From: Posidoniimonas corsicana
GTDB taxonomy: Bacteria > Planctomycetota > Planctomycetia > Pirellulales > Lacipirellulaceae
Assembly (NCBI RefSeq): GCF_007859765.1
Contig: NZ_SIHJ01000002.1
Location: 310,001 to 374,000, forward strand
DNA: 64,000 nucleotides
Direction of reading: 5' to 3'
Below, piece after piece: positions 52,885-61,830 of this stretch. The translations under genes and the position numbers were made by a program. The first letter of the stretch is position 1, and each line of letters begins with the position of its first letter. The notes beneath the pieces were generated by a model. It saw only the letters and a list, made by a program, of their open reading frames with translations, was not told the origin of the DNA and searched no databases.

Positions 52885-54819
52885 ATGCGTAGCCCCCGTC
52901 CAAGCTCCCGTTCAACGCACCGCTTCGAGCCGCTCGAAGACCGGATCGTCTTCGCCGCCACGCCGATCGACCTGGGCGGAACAACGCCGCCGTCCGACCA
53001 CCATGAGACCATCTACTCTCAGCCCGCCGCCGGGATCTACCAGAACGGCGACGTGGTGACGATCCACGGGACCAACCTCGCCGACAAGGCGGAGGTGTCG
53101 CGCGTGGTGCAGCAGTTTGACATCAACACGCCGCCCATCGTGCTGACCATCGTCAGCCTGGGCCACTACGAGCTGGTCGACGGCCAGCCGACCTTCGTCG
53201 AGACCCACGCGCAGGTTATCGCCGGCTCGCCCGCGAAGGTGGTGTTCCACGGCTACGACGGGGACGACCAGTTCGACAACCACACCGCCATCCCGGTGCT
53301 CGCCTACGGCGGCGACGGCGACGACACGCTCCGCGGCGGAAGCGGCCCCGACGCGCTCCACGGCGGCGCCGGCGATGACCAGCTGTACGCCAAGGCGGGT
53401 GACGACATCCTCCGCGGCGGCGCCGGCAACGACGGCCTGTACGCCGCGGCGGGGTTCGACCAGCTCTTCGGCGACGACGGCGACGACCACCTGGTGAGCC
53501 TGGCCGGGGGCTACGCGGTGCTGACCGGCGGCGCTGGCCTGGACGGCTTCTGGCTGGCCCCCACCGACCTGGCGGCCGACGCGTCGCCGGCCGAGCTCAA
53601 CAGCAACGCCGTGCACCAGGTCGACGCGTTCATGGGCTACAGCTTCGACAAGGGCGCGACCAGCACTCCGGTCGGCAAGCAGCTCACCGGCGGCTCGCTG
53701 GCCGACCCGCTGCCGATCATCAACGAGGACAACCCCGTGCCGCTGTCCCTGCAGAACTTTGCGGACCAGCCGCTGTTCGCCAGCGGCGGCCCCAGCAAGG
53801 AAGACATCTTCCAGGGGAGCGTAGGCGACTGCTACTTTGTCGCGACGCTCTCGGCCGTGGCCGACGCGTACCCCGACTACATCCGGCAGATGGTCACCGA
53901 TCTGGGCGACGGCACCTACGCCGTGCGTTTCTGGGACGCCGGACAGGAAGTCTACGTCCGCGTGGACGCCGACCTGTGGGTCACCGGCGACGGCGCGCTC
54001 CGCTACGCGAAGCTCGGGCAGGAGGGCTCGCTGTGGGTGGCGATCGTCGAGAAGGCGTTCGCGTTCTTCCGCCGCATGCAGGGGACCTACGCGTCGATCG
54101 CCAGCGGCGACCAGACGCTGCCCGGGCAGCTTAACCTGGTGAAGTCTTACTGGACCATCGACGACGGGGTCGACCCGCAGGACGTGGTCGACTGGCACGC
54201 CGCCGGCCAGCCCGCCGGCCCCCTGCAGGACGCGATCAACGCCGGCGTGCAGGAACTGCTCGCGTGGACCGACAGCCAGCTGCAGGCCGGCTACGCCATG
54301 TACACCGGCGCCCGCTCAAACGTCAGCAACTACCTCGCGATCCAGCTGGACGACCCCGAGCTAGAGGGCAACCAGAGCACCTACCGCCGCGGCCAGCACA
54401 TCTTCATGATCGACAGCGTGCTGCGCGACAACGACGACAACCTCACCGGCCTGCGGCTCCGCAACCCTTACGGCAGCTACAAGAACATCACCGACCCGAC
54501 GCGGCTCTACTTCTGCATCGGCCGCGCGGTGCGGTGGTCGCCGCCGCTCAACCTCAACGAGAACCTGTTCCAGGGCGGCCTGTTCGAGTACGAGGACACC
54601 CCGCTGCCCGACAACCCGTACACGCCCGGCGCCAGGCTGCAGCGCTCGCCGCTCGCCCCGCCGGTGCGGGCCGCCTTCGCCACCCTGGCCGACACGCGGA
54701 CGCCCATCGAAGACCCGCCGCTCACGCGCGAGACCAACGACCGCGACACAACCATCACCGCCATCGACGACGCGCTGGCGACCGACTGGTCGGCCTTCGG
54801 CCTGCGTGGTTCGCGGTGA
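52885..54819 (+). CDS. Secreted RTX-repeat protein with a calpain-type protease domain
   Basis: A 644-residue exported protein. The basic N-terminus holds HRFEPLEDRIVFAA, a LEPR-type motif. Residues 140-205 contain glycine/aspartate-rich calcium-binding repeats (GGDGDDTLRGG, GGAGDDQLYAKAGDD, GGAGNDGLYAAAG, GDDGDDHLVS). The C-terminal half is calpain-like (C2): the catalytic Cys316 sits in GSVGDCYFVATLSAVADAYPD, His505 in RGQHIFMID and Asn527 in LRLRNPYGSYKN. Triad order and spacing fit calpains. ATG at 52885 is preferred because it puts the motif near the N-terminus. Substrates and calcium dependence are not known. Confidence 0.87.
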   Translation: MRSPRPSSRSTHRFEPLEDRIVFAATPIDLGGTTPPSDHHETIYSQPAAGIYQNGDVVTIHGTNLADKAEVSRVVQQFDINTPPIVLTIVSLGHYELVDGQPTFVETHAQVIAGSPAKVVFHGYDGDDQFDNHTAIPVLAYGGDGDDTLRGGSGPDALHGGAGDDQLYAKAGDDILRGGAGNDGLYAAAGFDQLFGDDGDDHLVSLAGGYAVLTGGAGLDGFWLAPTDLAADASPAELNSNAVHQVDAFMGYSFDKGATSTPVGKQLTGGSLADPLPIINEDNPVPLSLQNFADQPLFASGGPSKEDIFQGSVGDCYFVATLSAVADAYPDYIRQMVTDLGDGTYAVRFWDAGQEVYVRVDADLWVTGDGALRYAKLGQEGSLWVAIVEKAFAFFRRMQGTYASIASGDQTLPGQLNLVKSYWTIDDGVDPQDVVDWHAAGQPAGPLQDAINAGVQELLAWTDSQLQAGYAMYTGARSNVSNYLAIQLDDPELEGNQSTYRRGQHIFMIDSVLRDNDDNLTGLRLRNPYGSYKNITDPTRLYFCIGRAVRWSPPLNLNENLFQGGLFEYEDTPLPDNPYTPGARLQRSPLAPPVRAAFATLADTRTPIEDPPLTRETNDRDTTITAIDDALATDWSAFGLRGSR

Positions 54820-54876
54820 TCGGAGCGGACGCAGAGGGAGCTCCTGCGCGAGCGGAACGCCCTCGTGCGTCAGGCG

Positions 54877-56964
54877 TCAGTCATCGTCGTCCCGCACCTT
54901 CGCCTTGGCGATCACCTCCTGCTGAACGTGGCCGGGCACGGGTTCGTAGGCAGCGAACTCCATCGTGTAGCTGCCCTGGCCGCCGGTCATGCTGCCGAGC
55001 GTGCGGGCGTAGGTCATGACCTCCGCCAGCGGCGCCTTGGCGGTGATCACGGTCAGGCCGCCGGGCGCCTGGTCCATGCCCAGCATCTGGCCGCGGCGGC
55101 CGGAGAGGTCGCTGCTGACGTCGCCCACGTTGTCGGCGGGCACGGTGATCTCCAGCTTGACGAACGGCTCCATCAGCGCGGGCCGAGACTGCTTGAACAC
55201 CTCGGCGAACGCCTTGCTGGCCGCCATCTTGAAGGCGGTCTCGTTGGAGTCGACCGGGTGGTCCTTGCCGAAGTGCACCTCGACGCAGACGTTCTGCACC
55301 GGGCAGCCGGCGATCACGCCCTGGCCGATCCGCTCCAGGAAGCCCTTCTCGATGGCCGGCATAAAGTTCCCGGGGATCGCGCCGCCGACCACGGTGTCCA
55401 CCCACAGGAAGTGGTGCTTGGCGTGGTAGTGCGTGTGCTTGAGCTGCGGGAAGCGGTCCTTGGTGGCGTACTCATCCGGGTCGGCGCCCTCGGGCAGCGG
55501 GTACATGCGGATGTGCACCTCGGCGAACTGCCCCGCGCCGCCGCTCTGCTTCTTGTGGCGGTAGCTCCCCTCGCCGTTGGAGGTGATGGTCTCGCGGTAG
55601 GGGATCTTCGGCTCGTGGGTCTCGATCTCGACGTGGTCCCGCCGGGCGACGCGCTCGCGCACCAGGTTCAGGTGCAGCTCGCTCATGCCGGTCAGCACGG
55701 TCTCTTTGGTCTCCGGGTCGTGCTCCACGTGGATGGTGGGGTCTTCTTCCACCAGCTTGTGCAGCGCGGTCGACAGCTTGGCCTCGTCGCCGTGGTTCTT
55801 GGGCGACACCGCCAGGCCGATCATCGCGGTCGGGAAGTTGATCGGCGGCAGCTCCACCTCGCCCAGCGACATGCCGGTGTGCAGGTCGTCGCACTTGGCG
55901 ACCGCCACGATGTCGCCCGGGCCGGCCTCGTCGACCGGCTCGGTCTTGTCCGCCTGCACGCGCAGCAGCGCGCCGAGCTTCACGCCCTTGGGCGCTTCGG
56001 CGCTCGGGACCACCGAGTCGCGTTTGAGCGTGCCGGAGTACACGCGGATGAACGACAGCTTCTGCACGAACGGGTCGACGCGGGTGCGGAACACCTGCGC
56101 GGCGAGCGGCGCCGACGGGTCCGCCTTGAGGGTCACCTCGTCGCCCTCCTTGCGGGCCTTGTGGGGCATCTCGCAGGGGGAGAAGGCCTCCTCGGCCAGC
56201 ATGTCCATCAGCTCCTTGACGCCGATGTCGTTCTTCACGCTGACGCACACGATCGGCGTGACCGTGCCCTGCTTCTCGGCCTCAACGGCCAGCCGCGCCA
56301 GCTTCTCGTGGTCCGGCTCCTCGCCCTCGAAGTACTTCTCCATCACCTCCTCGTCGACCTCGATGATGGTCTCGACGGCGGTCTCGTGAACGGCGGCGAG
56401 GTCGACCACGGTCGATTCGCCGTGCACCGGGTCGAGCGAGCCGATCACCTCGTGGAAGCCGTCGCCGGTGCCGTCGGGCGCGTCGAACAGCACGCAGCCC
56501 TGCCCGAAGGTTTCGTGGATGGAGTCCAGCAGGCCCTGGAAGTCGACGTTGTGGTCGTCGAGCTTGGTGATGCAGAGGATCCGCGCCAGCCCGGCCTTGC
56601 CGGCTTCTTCCCAGACGCGGCGGGTGTTAACCTTGATGCCCGCGTGCGCGTCGATGGTGATCAGCGCGGTGTCCACGCCGCGCAGCGCGCTGATGGTTTG
56701 TCCGATGAGGTCCGGGTATCCCGGCGTGTCGAGCACGTTGAACCACTTGCCCGCGTGCTCGAAGTGGGTGAGGGTCGCCTCGACCGAGTGCTTGTGGTGC
56801 TTCTCCTCCTCGTCGAAGTCGCAGATGCTCGTGCCGTCGTCGACGCTGGGTCGACCGCTCACGGCGCCGGACTTGACGAGGAGGGCATCGACCAGAGAGG
56901 TCTTGCCCGATGAACCGTGTCCGCACACCGCGATGTTGCGGACATTTTCGACATTGATAGCCAT
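54877..56964 (-). CDS. Elongation factor G-like GTPase (non-canonical)
   Basis: A translational GTPase of 695 residues in EF-G order. G1 is GHGSSGKTSL, G3 DTPGYPD and G4 TKLD; domains II-V follow, with SGGAGQFAEV and IPGNFMPAIEKGF. Where normal EF-G has the switch-I sequence ERGITI, this protein reads EEEKHHKHSVEATL, so GTPase activation must differ. This matches the second EF-G-like class (often called EF-G2 or FusA2), whose role in vivo is poorly known. ATG at 56964 has GGAGG six bases before it. It is a single gene; the canonical fusA is not in the window. Confidence 0.9.
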   Translation of the reverse strand: MAINVENVRNIAVCGHGSSGKTSLVDALLVKSGAVSGRPSVDDGTSICDFDEEEKHHKHSVEATLTHFEHAGKWFNVLDTPGYPDLIGQTISALRGVDTALITIDAHAGIKVNTRRVWEEAGKAGLARILCITKLDDHNVDFQGLLDSIHETFGQGCVLFDAPDGTGDGFHEVIGSLDPVHGESTVVDLAAVHETAVETIIEVDEEVMEKYFEGEEPDHEKLARLAVEAEKQGTVTPIVCVSVKNDIGVKELMDMLAEEAFSPCEMPHKARKEGDEVTLKADPSAPLAAQVFRTRVDPFVQKLSFIRVYSGTLKRDSVVPSAEAPKGVKLGALLRVQADKTEPVDEAGPGDIVAVAKCDDLHTGMSLGEVELPPINFPTAMIGLAVSPKNHGDEAKLSTALHKLVEEDPTIHVEHDPETKETVLTGMSELHLNLVRERVARRDHVEIETHEPKIPYRETITSNGEGSYRHKKQSGGAGQFAEVHIRMYPLPEGADPDEYATKDRFPQLKHTHYHAKHHFLWVDTVVGGAIPGNFMPAIEKGFLERIGQGVIAGCPVQNVCVEVHFGKDHPVDSNETAFKMAASKAFAEVFKQSRPALMEPFVKLEITVPADNVGDVSSDLSGRRGQMLGMDQAPGGLTVITAKAPLAEVMTYARTLGSMTGGQGSYTMEFAAYEPVPGHVQQEVIAKAKVRDDDD

Positions 56965-57212
56965 AGTCGCCTCCGAGAGCAGAAAAGGAAAAGGAGCGGA
57001 GGAAGGACGAAGCGTCGCGCAGGGCGTCCGTCGAAACAGGATCTCGCGTCGCGTGCTGCTGGTCGGGCGGCTCCTTTGATGGGAGAAGAGAAGGGATCCC
57101 CGCCGGACGGCCCGCGTCGCTAGGCGGCGGGGACCGGGCTGCCAACTCCATTGTCGCCCGCCGGCGCGGCGGCGCAAAGGCGCTCCGCAGGAATCCGTCA
57201 GAGGTCGCGAAG

Positions 57213-57251
57213 AAAAAACGAGGCAGCGCGGCAAGCGTGTTCCACGCCGCG
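57213..57251 (-). terminator. Likely intrinsic terminator of hisA
   Basis: On the minus strand CGCGGCGTG pairs with CAC and GCCGCG around a small loop with a four-base bulge, and six T residues follow about eight bases later. The stem is imperfect. It lies about 60 bases after the hisA stop, in the 56965-57310 gap before the EF-G-like gene, where nothing else was seen. Confidence 0.4.
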
Positions 57252-57310
57252 TGTGTACAGCGTGTGCGCCCCGGCCAGCACAAGTCTGGCGGGCGTCGTG
57301 CGCCGGCGGT

Positions 57311-58027
57311 CTAGTCGCCGGCGACCTGCACCGCTTCGGACAGGTCGATGGCGCCCTCGTACAGGGCGCGGCCGATGATGCACCCGGCCAGCCCCGCCTG
57401 GTGGAGGGCGCGGACGTCGTCGATGGAGGTCACACCGCCGGAGGCCACCACCGGCAGCTTCACGGCGTTCTGCATCTCGGCCATCGCGGTGATGTTGGGA
57501 CCCGACATCATGCCGTCGGTGGCGATGTCGGTGTAGACGATCGCCGCGACGGGCTCGTCGTTGAATCGCTGGGCCAGCTCCACCGCGGGGGTGTCGGAGG
57601 TTTCGAGCCAACCGTCGGTCGCGACGCGGCCGTCACGCGCGTCGATGCCGAGCACCAGGCGGTCGGGGAACTTGCGGACAATCTCCTGGAACCAGTCCGG
57701 CCGCTTGATGGCCGAGGTGCCGATCACCAGCCGGTGCAGGCCGAAGCCGAGCAGCTCGAGGATCGACTGCTCGTCGCGGACGCCGCCGCCGAGCTCCACC
57801 TGCATGTCCACGTTCGCGACAATGTCCTGCACGGCCGGCAGGTTGACCGACGTCCCCTCGCGGGCGCCGTCCAGGTCCACGACGTGCAGCCGCTTGGCGC
57901 CGGCCGCGGCGAACTGCCGCGCCACCCCGACGGGGTCGTCGTCGAAGACCGTTTCCTGTTCGTAATCGCCCTGACGCAGGCGGACGCACTTGCCGCCCCG
58001 CAGGTCGATTGCCGGCCAAACTTCCAT
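57311..58027 (-). CDS. hisA: Phosphoribosylformimino-5-aminoimidazole carboxamide ribotide isomerase
   Basis: Fourth step of histidine synthesis, an Amadori rearrangement of ProFAR; 238 residues. The TIM barrel shows two-fold repeats: PAIDLRGGKCVRLRQGDY with the first catalytic Asp, HVVDLDGA, VELGGGVRDEQS, VLGIDARDGRVATDGWLE, YTDIATDGMMSGPN with the second catalytic Asp, and VVASGGVTSIDDVRAL. The usual neighbour hisH lies just upstream on the same strand. A separate strong promoter between them means hisA need not depend on hisH transcription. Confidence 0.96.
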   Translation of the reverse strand: MEVWPAIDLRGGKCVRLRQGDYEQETVFDDDPVGVARQFAAAGAKRLHVVDLDGAREGTSVNLPAVQDIVANVDMQVELGGGVRDEQSILELLGFGLHRLVIGTSAIKRPDWFQEIVRKFPDRLVLGIDARDGRVATDGWLETSDTPAVELAQRFNDEPVAAIVYTDIATDGMMSGPNITAMAEMQNAVKLPVVASGGVTSIDDVRALHQAGLAGCIIGRALYEGAIDLSEAVQVAGD

Positions 58028-58066
58028 CGCGAATCCTAGAGGTTTCTTAGCTCTGCCCGAGCCTCT

Positions 58067-58095
58067 ACTATCGCAAATGGGGGTACCGCATTCAA
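58067..58095 (-). promoter_or_regulatory. Sigma-70-type promoter for hisA
   Basis: On the minus strand TTGAAT and GATAGT are separated by exactly 17 bases. The start site would be near 58060, about 33 bases before the hisA ATG. It lies in the 122-base gap after hisH. Confidence 0.65.
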
Positions 58096-58149
58096 CCCGC
58101 GGCCCGCGGCCGTATTCCGCCCCCGGCGGTCAAGAACGCCGCGGGACGC

Positions 58150-58755
58150 CTACAACTCGGCGAAGTTCTTTAGCACCCGCAGACCGTCGGCCTGGCTCTT
58201 CTCCGGGTGGAATTGGGTGGCGAACAGGTTGTCACGCTCGATCGCCGCGCAGAACGGCGATCCGTAGTCGCACCGCGCCGCAACAACGCCCTCGTCCTCG
58301 GGGACAACGTAGTAAGAGTGCACAAAGTAGAAGTAGGCGTTGTCTTGCACCCCGCTGAACAGTCGGGTCGGTTTCGCGAAGGCGGCCTGGTTCCAGCCCA
58401 TGTGCGGCACCTTCAGCTCCCGCGGCACGTCGAACTTGACGACCCTACCCGGCACCACGCCCAGGCCCTGGTGCTCGCCGTCCTCGTAGCTGACGTCAAA
58501 CAGCAGCTGCATCCCCAGGCAGACGCCGAGGAACGGCCTGCCGTCGGCGATCGCCTGCTGGATCGGCTCCACGAGCCGCTTCTTGCGGAGCGCGGCGATC
58601 GCGTCGGCATACGCGCCCACGCCGGGCAGCACCAGCTTGTCCGCGGCGGCGATCTGCGCGGGGTCATCGGTGATGACCGCGTCGTGGCCGACCTTCTCCA
58701 GCGCCTTCTGCACGGAGCGGAGGTTGCCCATCTCGTAGTTGATGATCGCCAGCAT
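58150..58755 (-). CDS. hisH: Imidazole glycerol phosphate synthase, glutaminase subunit
   Basis: Class I glutamine amidotransferase that feeds ammonia to HisF; 201 residues. Landmarks are [29 protein letters not shown], the nucleophile Cys in [12 protein letters not shown] and the His/Glu pair in [10 protein letters not shown], so the catalytic triad is complete. ATG at 58755 is used because the family begins at this MxAIINYxMGN sequence. Its partner hisF is not in the window; hisA follows on the same strand. Confidence 0.96.
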   Translation of the reverse strand: MLAIINYEMGNLRSVQKALEKVGHDAVITDDPAQIAAADKLVLPGVGAYADAIAALRKKRLVEPIQQAIADGRPFLGVCLGMQLLFDVSYEDGEHQGLGVVPGRVVKFDVPRELKVPHMGWNQAAFAKPTRLFSGVQDNAYFYFVHSYYVVPEDEGVVAARCDYGSPFCAAIERDNLFATQFHPEKSQADGLRVLKNFAEL

Positions 58756-58874
58756 AGGTGCGAGGCTCGGGTCTCGGGGCTCAGGGGAGTCCCCTAGTTT
58801 AATCCCGACGGGCCCGGGGCGGCATGGGGGCCCGCGAGGCGCGAGGAGCAACGCCGAGGGCTGGCCGCAACTGT

Positions 58875-59708
58875 CTACCGGCGGCGCACCACCTCGGGAT
58901 AGACAACCACCTCGATCCGGCGGTTCGCCTGACGCCCCGCATCGGTGGCGTTGGACATCCGCGGGTGGTTCCCGCCGTGGCCGATCACAAACACCTGCTG
59001 GGCCGGGACGTTGGCGCCGCGGGTCAGCAGGTCGTAGGCGGTAGTCGCCTGCGCCACCGACAGGTGGTGGCTGGTGGGAAACTGCGGCGACGCCGGCGGC
59101 GCGCTGTCGGTGTGGCCCTCGATGCCGATCACCTGCTCGGGGTAGGCGGCGATCACGTCGGCAGCAACCCGCATCAGCAGCTGGTCGCCGCCCGGCTTGA
59201 GCTGCGCGGCGCCGGGCTGGAAGACCTCGTCCGCGGGGATCGAGATGCGGATGGTGTCGCCGTCCTGGCGCACGTCGACCCCCGGCAGGCTGCCGACGCT
59301 GAGCGGACGCAACAGCGTGTTGTTGGCGCGGATGCCGGCCGGCCCGGGCGTCTTAACGCTGGCCATCATGGCCTGCGTCTTGCTCTGCAGCTGGGCGCGT
59401 TCCTGCTGGAGCCCGGCGAGTTGGTCGGTGGTGGCGCGGAGCTGCGACTGCGTCGCGGAGACCTGCTCGCGGAGCAGCTGGCTCTCCTGCCGCGACTGCG
59501 CGAGCAGCGATTCGAGCTCCTGGTTGTCGCGGTCCAGTTCCGCCGCGCGGTTCTGGAACTGCTGCTGTTGCTGGGCGAGCGTCTGCTGCTGCTCAGGCGA
59601 GAGCGAGATCGCCTGCGCGGTCTGCTGGTCCGGACGGAACACAACCCGCCCGCAACCAGTCAGCATCGACAGGCACACGAGACAACAGATTGTTTGCCGG
59701 GCGCTCAT
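58875..59708 (-). CDS. OmpA-like peptidoglycan-binding lipoprotein with coiled coil
   Basis: A 277-residue envelope protein. The signal ends in CLSMLTGC, a lipobox. Residues 30-110 are a long Gln/Glu-rich coiled coil ([20 protein letters not shown] and similar). The C-terminal 125 residues are an OmpA-type domain: [55 protein letters not shown] and the ending [14 protein letters not shown], where Arg and Asp residues bind the diaminopimelate peptide of peptidoglycan. The overall form resembles Pal/MotB-like tethers linking envelope layers. ATG at 59708 gives the lipoprotein signal. Confidence 0.9.
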   Translation of the reverse strand: MSARQTICCLVCLSMLTGCGRVVFRPDQQTAQAISLSPEQQQTLAQQQQQFQNRAAELDRDNQELESLLAQSRQESQLLREQVSATQSQLRATTDQLAGLQQERAQLQSKTQAMMASVKTPGPAGIRANNTLLRPLSVGSLPGVDVRQDGDTIRISIPADEVFQPGAAQLKPGGDQLLMRVAADVIAAYPEQVIGIEGHTDSAPPASPQFPTSHHLSVAQATTAYDLLTRGANVPAQQVFVIGHGGNHPRMSNATDAGRQANRRIEVVVYPEVVRRR

Positions 59709-59875
59709 CCGTGAGGCAATCCGGTAGGAAGGGGCGGGCACGTCCGCACCGCCGCGGTGCTAGCGGCGGGTGATCACGTGGCGGAGCGTAGCACCCCGGC
59801 CGCGCGGGGCCAAGGGCAGTTGGCGGGCGGCTGGTTTCGGGTATAGGGTCTCGGGTTTCGGAATCCTGGAGGCCG

Positions 59876-60241
59876 CTAGCGGCCTTTCAGCGAATCGGCC
59901 AGACGTGACAGCATCTTCGCTGTGCCCTGGCTCAGATCCCACGCCTCACGAATCTCTTCACGGGAGAGGAGCTTCAGACGAACTGTGATCTCAAACTGTG
60001 TTTCAAGCTCCATCACGGATCCGCGGGCCATCACGACGAATCGGCGGTAGTCCCTACCACCGCGGCCGTACCCCTCGGCGATGTTACTCGGCGCCGAAAC
60101 GGCCGCTCGCTGCATCTGGGAGATTAGCCCGAACCGCTCCGAGTCCGGTAGCAGTTGTGTGACCTTGTACACCGCCTCGACCAGTTCCATCGCCCGCTGC
60201 CAGACATCCAAGCTGCGATAGCCTTTGCGGGCGGCGGCCAT
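59876..60241 (-). CDS. Four-helix-bundle (S23-type) protein, second of a pair
   Basis: A 121-residue protein of the four-helix-bundle family first described as the open frame inside 23S rRNA intervening sequences. Typical patterns are YRSLDVWQRAMELVEAVYKV, LPDSERFGLISQMQRAAVSAPSNIAEGYGRG, YRRFVVMARGSVMELETQFEIT and a C-terminal helix. The family is found free-standing in many genomes, with no known activity. The gene upstream on the same strand is its paralogue, 54 bases away. No rRNA is nearby. Confidence 0.88.
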   Translation of the reverse strand: MAAARKGYRSLDVWQRAMELVEAVYKVTQLLPDSERFGLISQMQRAAVSAPSNIAEGYGRGGRDYRRFVVMARGSVMELETQFEITVRLKLLSREEIREAWDLSQGTAKMLSRLADSLKGR

Positions 60242-60295
60242 GAGTTTTCCCCTCTGTATCGAAACCCGAAACCCTCGACCCGAAACCCGCCTTCG

Positions 60296-60661
60296 CTAGC
60301 TAAGCTCCAGCGACATCGCCAAGCAGTTAAGCCGCGAAGCGGTGTCGCGGGCGGATCGTCCAGCGGCGCTGGCCTGGTCGGCGCGGAGATAGCCCAGCCG
60401 CACGGCCGCCTGCATCTGGGACTCGAGTTCGGAGAGCGACTCACGCGCGTCGAGCACGTACTGGCGGTACTCCTTGCCGCCGCGGCCGAACCCTCGGGCG
60501 AGCGTCCGGGGGACGGTGGCCGAGATGCGTTGCATCCGCTTGGTCAGCTTCTTGCGGTCGTCGTCGGGGAGTGTACGGGAGATCTCCCTGACCGCTCCTA
60601 CTAGCTTCATCGAACTCTGCCACGCGTCCAACCGGCGGTAGCCCTTGCTCGAGTTAGCCAT
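60296..60661 (-). CDS. Four-helix-bundle (S23-type) protein, first of a pair
   Basis: A 121-residue paralogue of the next gene. It keeps YRRLDAWQSSMKLVGAVREI, LPDDDRKKLTKRMQRISATVPRTLARGFGRGG and YRQYVLDARESLSELESQMQ, but the normally invariant SAPSNIAEGYGR loop reads ATVPRTLARGFGR, so this copy has drifted. Its ATG lies inside the last codons of the upstream gene (shared ATGGCTAA), which suggests translational coupling. Together the three genes form one unit. Confidence 0.85.
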   Translation of the reverse strand: MANSSKGYRRLDAWQSSMKLVGAVREISRTLPDDDRKKLTKRMQRISATVPRTLARGFGRGGKEYRQYVLDARESLSELESQMQAAVRLGYLRADQASAAGRSARDTASRLNCLAMSLELS

Positions 60662-61235
60662 GGATCAATTCCTGAGGGGCAGACTCTGCGCCGCCGTCGC
60701 CGACGGCGGTCGTTCCGGCAAGCGTAGCTTGCGGAAAGTCCGCTGCGCGCGGCTGCTCAGGAATCACGCTCGGGTACACTCCGTAGAACCGGCGAATGAA
60801 GTTCCGCCGCCAGGGCATCGGGGCGTGGGGCGACCAACCCATGCGGGCCATAAAGCGGTCGGACAGGCGGCTGTTGGCGGCGTCGCAGACGATGGCGTCG
60901 GTGCGTTTGATCTCCGCCACCAGGTCCAGCGCCCGCAACGCGGCCAAGAAGGTCCGGTAGCTGGCGCCGCGGGTAGTGGCGACATACTTCAGCGCCAAGA
61001 AGTTTGGGCACCGCAGCGGCTGGTTGTAGTACAGCCGGCAACGGTCCTCGGGCCCGCGCTCGTGGTAGCGGTCGCCGACCGGCCACAGCTCGCGGGCGGA
61101 AAGCAGCTTCGGCCACGGTCGGAGCGTCACCGACTCCAACCGCCCGCCGCGGGTCTCAATAACCCCGTAGCGGCGGACACGCACCCGGTCGCGCCCGGCG
61201 TCGAGGTCGACGATCGTTTCTTGCCAGAGCGGCAT
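60654..61235 (-). CDS. Protein of unknown function, upstream of the S23-type pair
   Basis: A 193-residue cytoplasmic protein with no recognised family. It contains RCRLYYNQPLRCPNFLALKYVATTRGASYRTFLAALRALD and IVCDAANSRLSDRFMARMGWSPHAPMPWRRNFIRRFYGVYP, the latter conserved-looking and rich in Arg, Trp and Phe, vaguely like the end of a GNAT acyltransferase. It overlaps the start of the S23-type gene by 8 bases. A BON-domain gene follows the same strand upstream, 21 bases away. Confidence 0.6.
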   Translation of the reverse strand: MPLWQETIVDLDAGRDRVRVRRYGVIETRGGRLESVTLRPWPKLLSARELWPVGDRYHERGPEDRCRLYYNQPLRCPNFLALKYVATTRGASYRTFLAALRALDLVAEIKRTDAIVCDAANSRLSDRFMARMGWSPHAPMPWRRNFIRRFYGVYPSVIPEQPRAADFPQATLAGTTAVGDGGAESAPQELIHG

Positions 61236-61256
61236 CGGTCTGGTGCGGGGCGGCCG

Positions 61257-61502
61257 TTAGGACCAGCTCACCTGCAGCAGGTTCTCGATGCGGTCGACGC
61301 CGTCGAGCCGACGCACCAGCTCCTGCGCCATCTGCTTCTCGAAGAAGGTCGTGACGTTGCCGTGCAGGCGGACCTCGCCGTCGGCGGCCTCCACCCGCAG
61401 CTTGCCGCCCGGCACGTGCGGGCTGGCCGCCAGCGCGCTAGAGACGCGGTCGCTGAGCAGGTCGTTGGCGGGGGTCGTGGTCGCGGCGGCGGATTCGATC
61501 AT
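61257..61502 (-). CDS. Small BON-domain protein
   Basis: An 81-residue protein that is essentially one BON (OsmY/nodulation) domain: LLSDRVSSALAASPHVPG, LRVEAADGEVRLHGNVTTFFEKQMAQEL and VDRIENLLQVSWS. BON domains are thought to bind membranes or phospholipids. There is no signal peptide in this reading, so it would be cytoplasmic. ATG at 61502 is chosen because the domain begins immediately after; the longer open frame upstream has no domain. The gene probably forms an operon with the next three downstream. Confidence 0.75.
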   Translation of the reverse strand: MIESAAATTTPANDLLSDRVSSALAASPHVPGGKLRVEAADGEVRLHGNVTTFFEKQMAQELVRRLDGVDRIENLLQVSWS

Positions 61503-61830
61503 GGCGTGAGGCAAGAGTCGGGAGGGAAACGGGGCGGCGAGGGGGAGGGGCGGGCCCAACCGGATCAGCCGGGCCCGTAGAAGAATAGATCGTCCCCCGC
61601 GCGCCGCCACGTTAAGCCTGGCAGGTTTTTCCCACAGGGTAACTGCGCGAAAGCGTTCGGGTTGCGACGGTTGCGTGGATCCCGTGGCCGGTTGGGTCGA
61701 CCACCACCCGATCGGCGCCGCCAAGGCCCGCCCCCGCACCGCGTGCAGGGATCGCCAGCCTGACCTGCAGCTGCTTGCCCGCCGGCGGCCACAGACCGCC
61801 GCCCTGCGGCAGTTCTGAAGCTTCGCCGGG

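Noticed and set aside
54865-56913. Long open frame antisense to the EF-G-like gene (about 680 codons)
   Set aside because: Same reason: the opposite strand carries clear GTPase motifs, and this one gives low-complexity sequence.
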